From Stomoxys calcitrans (taxonomy: Eukaryota; Arthropoda; Insecta; Diptera; Muscidae), in assembly GCF_963082655.1 (NCBI RefSeq), contig NC_081554.1, positions 49,803,250 through 49,867,249 on the forward strand: a DNA stretch of 64,000 bases, written 5' to 3'. How positions within the stretch are numbered: the stretch's first letter is position 1; the number at the start of each line of letters is the position of its first letter. The position numbers and the translations under genes were made by a program. Below, one piece after another: positions 55,449 through 64,000 of this stretch. The notes under the pieces were generated by a model that saw only the letters and a list, made by a program, of their open reading frames with translations, searched no databases and was not told the origin of the DNA.

Positions 55449-58400
55449 TAAATAATACACAAGCGATTAAACCGTATAATATTTCGATTTTATCGTACAA
55501 CATTAATGGCCTAGAAAATAAGTATTTGTACCCAACTTTTTTTCAATATATCAAACAATTTGAGATTCTTATATTATTGGAAACGCACCTTGAACCGAAC
55601 AAAATAGAAAGAGCAAAATCATATTTCAGCGGGTTTGATTTATTTTTTAAGCATGCGACACGCATTCATAGATACGGCAGAGCAATTGGAGGCTGTTTGA
55701 TCGGTATAAGCAAACATCTACACGATACTGGTATTTCGTATGAAGTTATTGATATAGGGGAAACCCCGCTTTTAAAATTGTACACAATGGAAAATACTTA
55801 CAGCGTAATACCTCAATACTTAAGACCTGCCAATTGGGACAATGACTTTGAAAAACTGGCAAAGTATTTTCAAGACATAGAAATACAAAACCCTATACTC
55901 ATAGGTGATTTTAATGTCCGAATCGGAGAAACAAACCAGAATATCGGAGAAATATATAAAAGTAGCTTTTGCTCAGGATATGATTGCAGAAAATCAAGAG
56001 ATAAAACTGTAAATCAAAAAGGTGTTAAATTTATACAACTATGTGATAATTATAACATGCTTATTTTGAATGGAATAACGAAGGGTGATGAGGATGGAAA
56101 ATTGACATACATTACGGCATTGGGTGAGTCAGTAAACGACATATGCGCGGTATCTAAGGAAATTTTGGGAAAGATTGAAGAGTTCAGAGTGGAAGATAAA
56201 GTATGGTCAGATCATTTCCCTATCCTGACGAAAATAAATATTGAACCCACTTCACGAACGGGGGAAAAGATGTCTCTATTGCCAAAATTGATATGGAAAG
56301 ATGAAGAAAAGGATAACTATCAAAGAAAGATAAATGAAAGTATACGTAATATCGCTGGTGTAAATCACATCAACCTCAACGATATTAACCAAATAATAGT
56401 GAAATCCGCTTCAAAATTGATTAATCACAAAAAGCCTTTTGAGCCGAAAAATAAATGGTACAACAAAAACTGTAATAATGCAAGAATGAAAAGTTTTAAG
56501 CTCTTAAAGGTGTACAGGACAACAAGGAATTTGGAAGACAAGAGACGATGTATAGTTGCACAAAAAGAGTACAAAACTGTATGCAGTACCAATAAATCCG
56601 TGTATTACAATACAATAGCCAACAAATTAAATAACATCAAAAACTCCAAAGAATGGTGGAAAATGGCGAAAGAAATTCGTAACCAATGTAACCTCGTGGG
56701 CTCAAATATTACCCCAGATGCCTTTAAATCCTACTATGAAAACTTATTAAATAAATCTCAAGAGACCACTCTTATTCACTATGCTCCCCCTTATAAAAAT
56801 GATATGGATCTCGATAGGCACTTTACGATGTCGGAACTGCAGAAAATGCTAGTGAAAGTTAGAAGAAATAAGGCACCCGGCGAGGATAGGATACCATATG
56901 AGTTCTTCATAAACGGCACCGAAGAGTTTAATAGTCTGCTGTTAAGAATATACAATACCATTTATTCGAGTGGGGAAATTGATCCTGTATTCACAAAAAC
57001 TATTATTTACCCAATTCATAAGAAAGGTGATCTAAACGAGCCGTCAAACTACAGGGGCATTTCATTTATGAATTGTGTGGCGAAGTTATTTATGGGTCTT
57101 ATAAATGAAAGACTATATAATTGGGTTGAAAACTATCAAATTCTTACAGAATACCAAGCTGGATTCCGGAAAAATTATTCAACGGTTGATAATATATACA
57201 ATCTGGCCTCGATCGTCCACTTGAAATTGGCAGAGAGGAAAAAAGTATATTGTTTTTTTATCGATTTCAAGGCAGCTTTTGACAATATATCAAGGCAAGC
57301 CCTTATATATAAACTATTTAGAATGGGTGTATCATATAAAATGGTCTCAATAATAGAGAAAATATACAGCAACACGCAGTCAGCAGTATGGAACGGCAGG
57401 GAGCTATCTGAATACTTCGAAACAACCAAAGGCGTAAAACAAGGATGTCTTTTATCGCCGTTATTATTTGCCCTCTATGTAAATGACCTGCACGAGTTCA
57501 TCGAAGGTGGTTTGTTTGTGGAAAATATTAACATCCGACTTCTCTTGTATGCAGATGATATCGTTTTCCTAGCAGATGACATAAAAGTACTACAGAAAAT
57601 GATAGATAATCTGGAAATATACTGCAAAATGTGGAGTTTGGAAGTAAACCTAGCTAAATCCCAAATTATGGTCTTTAGAAATGGAGGAAAATTAAGCAAA
57701 TACGAAAGGTGGATGTACAACGGCAGAGAAATTAAGATCTCCAACGAGTTCAAATATCTAGGGGTAGTCTTTACTCCGAAAATGAAGTTCAACAAACATG
57801 TACAAACCAGAAACAATGAAGCAAAAAACGCTATTAATGCCACATGGAACCAATTCATTGGAAGAGCAGATATAGATATGAATTCTAAATGGAAATTATT
57901 TTTAGCCGTTTGTAGATCTATACAAACATATGCTGCCGAAATTTGGGGTTTTTCACACTTCGAAGAGATTAATGCACTCCAAAGATATTTTCTGAAGCGA
58001 ATACTTAGGGCACCAAGTTTTACACCAAATTATGTACTAATGCTGGAAACGGAAGTGGAAGACTCACAAATATACACGCTGGGAAAACATTTAAACTATT
58101 TGGGGCGAATTTTGTATTACTATACACAAAACAGGCTCCCAAATCAACTATCGGAGATTATATACCAAAAAAATATATTTTGAGTAACAGAATTAAAAGA
58201 CTTATCTCGAAGCCTACACGTTCAATGGCCACAAACGATGTCTTCACAAGGCAATTGGAACACTTTCTGCAATGATTTATTAAGTGGTATGAAACAACGA
58301 TTGCATGAAGAAAGACTGTATAGAAAACAATTCAGCCAGAGCTGGCGGATATATAGATATTTAAACCCAAGCAGATCCCATCTTTACCTAAACAGAAAGT

Positions 58401-58720
58401 ACTCTCAAGCGGAAATCGTGTGGATATTTAAAGCGCGCAGTGGAATGATCCCTCTAGGGTGTAACAGTTTTGATCCCGATGTCTTAAATAAAGAATGTAA
58501 ATTGTGTAACATGCATGAAATTGAAACAATGCAACATTTTCTGGGCATCTGTCCTATACTTCGGGAATTTAGAATGATATCATTCGGAAAGCCGATATTG
58601 AACGATGAGGAAATAATCAACATTCTTGATGGTACAGAAGAAGAAAATTGGCACAAATTAATAAATTATCTCGAAATGAGCTATAAATATAGGCAACTTT
58701 TAATAAATGAATTCAATTAA
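55430..58720 (+). CDS. LINE ORF2, endonuclease/reverse transcriptase, one in-frame stop
   Basis: The frame is open from 55430 and is reached from ORF1 by a -1 shift at 55439-55445. Domain order: AP-type endonuclease (ISILSYNINGLENK, LLETHLEP, ILIGDFNVRIG, WSDHFPIL), linker, then reverse transcriptase with NKAPGEDRIPYEFF, NYRGISFMNCVAKLF, QAGFRKNYSTVDN, FIDFKAAFDN, KQGCLLSPLLFALYVNDL and catalytic YADD at 57548-57559, a thumb region, and a C-terminal CKLCNMHEIETMQHFLGICP knuckle. A TGA at 58181-58183 interrupts the same frame, which then stays open to TAA at 58720. No Met codon precedes the endonuclease N-terminus; the first one lies near 55788, inside the domain. Confidence 0.88.
55439..55445 (+). 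promoter_or_regulatory. Putative -1 ribosomal frameshift heptamer A_AAA_AAC
   Basis: The heptamer is in the correct phase (zero-frame codons AAA at 55440-55442 and AAC at 55443-55445) and is followed at once by the ORF1 stop TAA. A -1 slip enters the ORF2 frame through CTA-ATA-AAT. The type is one of the classical efficient slippery sequences. A downstream stimulatory structure was not assessed. Confidence 0.6.
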
Positions 58721-58862
58721 ATAAGCAAATGCTTATATAATGCGACAGACGTATTTTACATTGTCGCTAAGTTATAAAATTACTTCTTAGAATTGTAAAA
58801 AAAAGAAATGTATTTTTATGAAAATATTCAATAAAGAAGTTTACTACTACTACCTTTCATTG

Positions 58863-59030
58863 TCTATTGAAGGGGTTTTGGTCGGTGCAGTCCCCAAGGT
58901 ATTTGGACCCGAATACCTTTCATTTGAGTCCCATATTGCCCTCATTGGTCCACTTTTATATTTGGGTGGTACTTTTGGGGTAAGGGATAGGGCCCGCCCT
59001 CCCTTGAGATATCAAAAAATTATATAGCCT
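58863..59030 (-). repeat. Helitron-like modules resumed after the LINE
   Basis: CTTTCATTTGAGTCCCATATTGC and GGTGGTACTTTTGGGGT blocks continue the family interrupted at 54210. Confidence 0.55.
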
Positions 59031-59340
59031 ATTGCTCTTTCTGGGCCACAATCTGTGAAAATTTATTATCCGATTTTGCTGCAATTTAGAAGAGTGAGCT
59101 GTGGCAGGCCAGTCGACATCCTTCTTCAATTTGGCTCAGATCGGTCTAAATTTGGATGTAGCTGCCATATAGACCAATCTCTTGATTTAAGGTTTTTGGC
59201 CCATAAAAGGCGAAAAGGCGCACGAAATTTGGGACAGTGAGTTGTATTAGGCTTCTCGACATCTTTCTGCAATATGGCACAGATCGGTCCAGATTTGGAT
59301 GTAGCTGCCATATAGACCGATCTCTCGATTGAAATGCTTT
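59031..59340 (+). mobile_element. DINE-like B-type modules
   Basis: Two modules with GTAGCTGCCATATAGACC and GGGACAGTGAGTTGTATTAG and no termini. Confidence 0.6.
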
Positions 59341-59580
59341 TTCAAATAGATTTAGTTGATCCAATTGAAAACAGCTGGTAAATGGTCCTAATTTGGAGAA
59401 GCCATCATGAACAGAAAGAGGGCAGAGTGGACAAAATTCATTATACAACATTTATCTTCGTCATGACTTTGTTGCGGCTGTTTGCGGTATTATTTTTTAG
59501 CTTTCCTACTCTAAGGCGGGCGGGCGGAGATGGGTAGGGCGATTTAAGCAAAATTTTGTTGGCACACTAACATTAACCTA
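59341..59580. other. Spacer, no gene seen
   Basis: It includes a GC-rich stretch (GGCGGGCGGGCGGAGATGGG near 59515). No coding evidence. Confidence 0.35.
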
Positions 59581-59884
59581 AACTCAAAATTTTGGCATCA
59601 GAATCTGAGGTGGGGAGCCTGGGAGGCCCGCCCATCCCCAAAGCCCCCCAAACGGATTGATAGACCAATCAAGTCTTTAGGTACCAAGTCTCTGGAAATC
59701 CACCACACCCTTAAACAGGACTGTTACTTATTGGGGTTTATGTAAGAGGAATTTGAGAGTAGAAAATTCTACAGGAAAATTGGAATACATGTTCAACTGA
59801 AATTAGGCAGAAATTTCCAAATTAAGAGTACTTTTTTCCAACAAAGCATTATCGGGCGCAACAGAGCGGGCCGGGCTCAGCTAG
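59581..59884 (+). mobile_element. Helitron-like 3' end with CTAG terminus
   Basis: One or two degraded ~120-bp modules lead to GGGCGCAACAGAGCGGGCCG and a GGGCTCAGCTAG end at 59884 followed by T, matching the end at 12340. Confidence 0.5.
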
Positions 59885-60412
59885 TTTATTACAAAACCTG
59901 TAAGGAAAGGCGGAGCCGACTATATAATACCCCACACCTACCCTGCAATTATAAATTCGGGCAATAGATATATGTATATGGGAGCTATATCTGAATCTGA
60001 ACCGACTTTTTCGAACAGATCGTTTGAAATTTGTAGTTGCTACGGCCATTTAAGTGCAAATCGGGCGATACATATATATGGGAGCTATATCTAAATCTGA
60101 ACCAATGTTTACCACAATCAGTAGCGTTTGTTCTTGAGTCAAAAAAGTGACATGTGCAAAATTTCGTGACGGTTGGACAACAAATACGACCTGTATCATG
60201 ATTACAAGAATATATGGACTCACAGACGGACATGGCTAAATGGAATCAGTCTCGACTACCGGCTCAGTTCGGTATACCATTGATAAGTATACCGATCTGA
60301 GTCAATGGGTATACTTATCGATGGGTCTAGCTATTCTCCTTCTTAGCGTTGCAAACAAATGTAACAGGCTTATAATGTCCTGTATTATAGTGGTGGTGTA
60401 GGGTATAAACAC
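59885..60412 (+). mobile_element. Short DINE-1-like element, third subfamily
   Basis: It begins GGCGGAGCCGACTATATAAT, with modules carrying CAAATCGGGCGATACATATA, and ends TAGTGGTGGTGTAGGGTATA. It is the short counterpart of 13555-14957. Confidence 0.65.
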
Positions 60413-60817
60413 ATACCACTACTGTGGCTGTGACACACCACTACTGAGGCTGTGATAGTTAAAATATAATAAAAAGCCTTATCCGTCTGTCGTGTATTCT
60501 TCCTTTATCGTTTGTCGTTTGTAATCAAGATAGAGATCACATTTTTTATCCAATCAATTTCCACATACCACTTTTATAGCTCAAATACAAATACTGTGAA
60601 TTATGATAAAAATCAGTTCAGATTTAGATATAGCTTTCAAGCATATACATATATCGCTCGATTTTCATTTGTATTGGTGTTTGTGAAAATGTTCAAGCAA
60701 TTTGCACGAAATAAGTATGACAAGTGAAAGGCCCATTAAATTTCATCAAAATCGGTACACATAATCCGCGTTTGATTTATTATAGTTTTACTCTAAAATA
60801 TGAACGTTTTTAAAATA
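60413..60817. other. Spacer with a weak DINE-like module
   Basis: A direct repeat, ACCACTACTGTGGCTGTGA and ACCACTACTGAGGCTGTGA, occurs at 60415-60455, with a single module remnant near 60600-60690. No gene is seen. Confidence 0.4.
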
Positions 60818-61995
60818 AGACAAGTAAAAGCGTGCTAAGTTCGGCCGGGCCGAATCTTATATACCCTCCACCATGGATCGCATTTGTCGAGTTCTTTTCC
60901 GGGCATCTCTTCTTTGGGAAAAAAGGATATAAGAAAAGATTTCTTCTGCTATTACAGCGATATCAAGATATGGTCCGGTTTGGACCACAATTAAATAATA
61001 TGTTGGAGGCCTGTGTAAAATTTCAGCCAATTTGAATAAGAATTGCGCCCTTTGGGGGCTCAAGAAGTAAAATAGAGAGATTGATTTATATGGGAGCTGT
61101 ATCGGGCTATAGACCGATTCAGACCATAATAAACACGTATGTTGATGGTCATGAGAGAGTCCGTCGTACAAAATTTCAGGCAAATCGGATAATAATTGCG
61201 ACCTCTAGAGGCTCAAGAAGTCAAGATCCCAGATCGGTTTATATGACAGCTATATCAGGTTATGAACCGATTTGAACCATACTTGGCACAGTTGTTGGAT
61301 ATCATAACAAAACATGTCGTGCCAAAATTCATTTAATTCGGATAGGAATTGCACCCCCTAGAGGCTCAAGAAGTCAAGACCCAAGATCGGATTATATGAC
61401 AGCTATATCAGGTTATAGACCAATTTGAACCATTCTTGGCAAAGTTGTTGGATATCATAACAAAACACGTCGTGCGAAATTTCATTCCAATCGAATAAGA
61501 ATTGCGCACTCTAGAAGCTCTAGAAGTCAAGACCCAAGATCGGTTTATATGGCAGCTATATCAGGTTATGAACCGATTTGAACCATACTTAGCACAGTTG
61601 TTGGATATCATAACAAAACATGTAGTGCCAAAATTCATTCCAATCGGATAAGAATTGCGCCCTCTAGAGGCTCAAGAAGTCAAGACCCAAGATCGGTTTA
61701 TATGACAGCTATATCAAAACATGGACCGATAAGGCCCATTTACAATACCAACCGATCTACACCAATAAGAAATATTTGTGCAAAATTTCAAGCGGCTAGC
61801 TTTACTCCTTCGGAAGTTAGCGTGCTTTCGACAGACAGACGGACGGACAGACGGACGTACATGGCTAGATCGACATAAAATGTCACGACGATCAAGAATA
61901 TATATACTTTATGGGGTCTCAGACGAATATTTCGAGTAGTTACAAACAGAATGACGAAATTAGTATACCCCCCATCTTATGGTGGAGGGTATAAA
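60818..61995 (+). mobile_element. Complete DINE-1-like element
   Basis: It begins AAGTAAAAGCGTGCTAAGTT, then CGGCCGGGCCGAATC and TATATACCCTCCACCATGG. Six A-type modules follow, then the core with GACAGACGGACGGACAGACG, the intact GACGAAATTAGTATACCC and the GGTGGAGGGTATAAAA end. It is one of the best reference copies in the window. Confidence 0.75.
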
Positions 61996-62220
61996 ATTGA
62001 GTGTATTGGATTGTTTTTCTATCTTGGCCTGCTCCCCACCTTGCAAAATAATGGGGCATTATGCCAGATTATTAATTATAAGTATGTATGTATGTAACTT
62101 AATTATGCCTATGGAAAGAACCTCCATACAGGGCAATACACACATTAGTTGACAGTACTTAGCACTAAAAAAAATCTGGGGGGTGCTTAGCACTCCCAGC
62201 ATCCCCCCAGATACGCTAAT
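61996..62220. other. Spacer, no gene seen
   Basis: It holds an imperfect inverted repeat around GTGCTTAGCACTCCCAG and a TATG microsatellite. Nothing coding. Confidence 0.35.
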
Positions 62221-62982
62221 GTCGTCATAATATTTTAAGTCAATCTAGCCATGTGCGTCCGTCGGTCCGTCCGTCTGTCGAAATCGGGCTAACTTTCGAA
62301 GGAGTAAAGTTATTGGGTTGCCCAAAAAGTAATTGCGGATTTTTTAAACGAAAGTAAATGCATTTTTAATAAAACTTAGAATGCACTTTAATCAAATATA
62401 CTTTTTTTACACTTTTTTTCTAAAGCAAGCTAAAAGTAACGGCTGATAACTGACAGACGAAAGAATGCAATTACAGAGTCACAAGCTGTGAAAAAATTTG
62501 TCAACGCCGACTATATGAAAAATCCGTAATTACTTTTTGGGCAACCCATATTTCTTATTGGTATAGGTCAGTTGGGATTGTTAACGGGCCAAATCGGTTC
62601 ATGTGTTGATAAAGCTGCAATATAAACCGATTTGGCTGAAATTTGCACATATCGTTGAGGAATGATTTCCAACAACTGTGCCAAGTATGGTCTAAATCGG
62701 TTGATAACCTGATTTAACCGCCAAAAAAGCCGATCTCCAAATTTAACACTCTGAGTCACTGGAGGGCGCAATTTTTACTTGATTTGCCTGAAATTTTGGA
62801 GGTAATATTTTTCTATGATTTCCAACAGCCATGATAAGTACGGTTCATATCGATCATTAACTTGATGTTGTTCTTATATGTACTGGAAAAATCATTCAAA
62901 GAACTTGACAAATGCGATCCATGATGGAGGGTATGTAAAATTCGGCCCGGCCGAACTTAGCTCTTTTTTACTTGTTTTAGAT
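62221..62982 (+). mobile_element. DINE-1-like element interrupted by a MITE
   Basis: The core at 62221-62310 (AGTCAATCTAGCCATGTGCG, GTCGGTCCGTCCGTCTGTCG) is cut by the MITE, and A-type modules follow from 62550 to the terminus (GGAGGGTATGTAAAATTCGG, TTTTTACTTGTTTTAG). Confidence 0.65.
62313..62548 (+). mobile_element. Tc1/mariner-type MITE, copy 4 (236 bp)
   Basis: Full length with both terminal repeats and TA on each side (62311-62312, 62549-62550). Compared with sister elements, about 26 bp of the host DINE sequence is missing at the insertion point. Confidence 0.86.
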
Positions 62983-64000
62983 AATTTCATTATGTGATAG
63001 CTGTATAATTTATAATCGATAAAAAAAAAAGTTTTAGCCAGAGAAGATTTTTTATGTTTATTCATTTGCTTCCATTGCACTCTCTACCATAAAAATGTTT
63101 GTGTCTTAAGTCTTTTGTTTTATTCGTCCCTAACAGCATTTCCTTATTCATTTTCCCATAGAAAATGTTCGTGTCTTAAGTCTTTTGTTTTATTTATCCC
63201 TAACAGCATTTCCTCATTCAATAAAACCGGTTGTTCTTTGTTTTTTTTATCAAGATTTCTGGTTTATTGGTAAACACTTTTGCTTAAGTAGGTTTTTCAC
63301 TTAAAGGATCTGCCTTCTGCCATGGGCCCTTAAGAATTAACCAATATCTGTTTATTAAAGATCGCAAAGGGGTATTGATTGCTGTGTATCATACTCAGAG
63401 AGAGAGAGCAGTTTTAAAGCATAAAAACCAGTTGCTGCTAAAGCCAAGGGATTGCCAAAACATAATGAGTAGTAATGTTTATAAAATGTGATTTTAATTT
63501 AATTACAGATAAATGAATGAGGGGTTAGGTCAGGATCTGGTAGAAACTGTATATGTTTTCGAATAATTGCATGTAAACAGTAGTGTGTCAAGGTAAATTC
63601 AACAGGAAGATCTTGCGAAAGAGACTGCATTATTCAAGTTCATAAGCCACAAAGTACCATGTAATGTAGCTGGGAATAAGAGCATACATGTGATCATATG
63701 TATGTATGTCTAGGCCTGGCAGATGATCGCGTGTATATTCCTTATTAAAACATTTGTCTGCTTAATGCTTTTTCTTCATTTTTTTTTGCCGCTCTGTTTG
63801 TCATGAATTTTTGTTTCTTTTAGGTCGATTTTGTGTGGGTAATCTACATATCATGCTGACTTTGACATTTTTTTTTCTCATTTTTTTCGGGGCAATCATG
63901 ATTTCCATGTTAATCACAAACTTTGCTTGAATTGTAAGAAAAAAAATATGGTTTAAAATTAAATTTTATTATGCAGTCATTCGTATCCACATTACTTGCC
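62983..64000. other. Right edge, no gene seen
   Basis: AT-rich sequence with a 70-bp direct duplication (63101-63235), a GAGAGAGAGA run near 63400 and T-rich tracts. No open frame, exon or DINE-like module is recognised. Confidence 0.4.
63095..63235. repeat. 70-bp direct duplication
   Basis: GTGTCTTAAGTCTTTTGTTT occurs at 63101 and 63171, each followed by the same CCCTAACAGCATTTCC block. A 25-bp part is found in reverse complement at 47288-47312 in the SDR region. Confidence 0.75.

Larger units (their letters stand above)
54211..58862 (+). mobile_element. Near-intact non-LTR retrotransposon with 12-bp target-site duplication
   Basis: The 12-bp TACCTTTCATTG at 54211-54222 is repeated at 58851-58862, bounding a 4628-bp element. 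Layout: about 400 bp 5' UTR, ORF1 (54627-55448), ORF2 in the -1 frame (to 58720, with one in-frame TGA at 58181-58183), then a ~130-bp 3' UTR with AATAAA-like ATTCAATAAAGAAG and a short (TAC)n tail. ORF2 shows endonuclease and reverse-transcriptase domains and a C-terminal CCHC-like knuckle but no obvious RNase H. I leave the clade unassigned. The clean TSD and single lesion imply a fairly recent insertion. Confidence 0.9.

Overview
This is a eukaryotic, AT-rich, repeat-saturated window from an insect, most likely a calyptrate fly (muscid or close relative). The evidence is a dipteran-type integrin beta-nu gene with 61-71 bp introns next to repeat-bloated ones, very many DINE-1/INE-1-like (Helentron) elements, and jockey/I/RTE/copia/gypsy/Tc1-mariner debris. 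The species assignment is inference; nothing here is prokaryotic, and ribosome-binding sites, operons and CRISPR do not apply.

Host genes. (1) A complete integrin beta-nu gene (Itgbn-like, + strand, 13096-32445) can be read as eight exons whose splice phases all agree, giving 795 residues: signal peptide, PSI domain, beta-I domain, four cysteine-rich EGF-type repeats, beta-tail, one transmembrane helix and a short cytoplasmic tail. Introns 2, 3 (10 kb) and 4 are stuffed with mobile elements; introns 5-7 are tiny. (2) The 3' five coding exons of a short-chain dehydrogenase/reductase of the RDH10/SDR16C type (- strand, 47087-40121) also join in phase, giving 243 residues with the NNAG, Ser and YxxxK catalytic elements. 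Its N-terminal (NAD(P)-binding) exon(s) were not found. The 5.8 kb intron between its third and fourth exons here is again full of repeats.

Mobile DNA. A nearly intact non-LTR retrotransposon (54223-58850) is bounded by a 12-bp target-site duplication. It has a coiled-coil ORF1 and an endonuclease/reverse-transcriptase ORF2. ORF2 lacks an upstream AUG and is entered in the -1 frame at a canonical A_AAA_AAC slippery heptamer that directly abuts the ORF1 stop; one in-frame TGA splits ORF2. Decayed pieces of other retroelements lie at 6.6-7.5, 28.1-28.8, 32.6-34.0, 37.3-39.1 and 48.8-49.6 kb. A 236-bp Tc1/mariner-type MITE occurs three times whole and once truncated, and a tRNA-derived SINE occurs at least eight times.

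Repeat architecture. Most of the rest is DINE-1-like elements: terminal palindrome-rich ends, a (GACA/GACG)n-containing core, and internal tandem modules. In several apparently different subfamilies the module period is the same, 153 bp. One such element carries a 2.3-kb, 29-bp satellite array (516-2812), and degenerate copies of the same repeat in opposite orientation occur at 36.75-37.28 kb. A second family with ~120-130 bp modules ends in a Helitron-like CTAG terminus. A 745-bp exact tandem duplication lies at 21121-22612 inside Itgbn intron 3. The stretches described as empty were read on both strands without finding a supportable gene.
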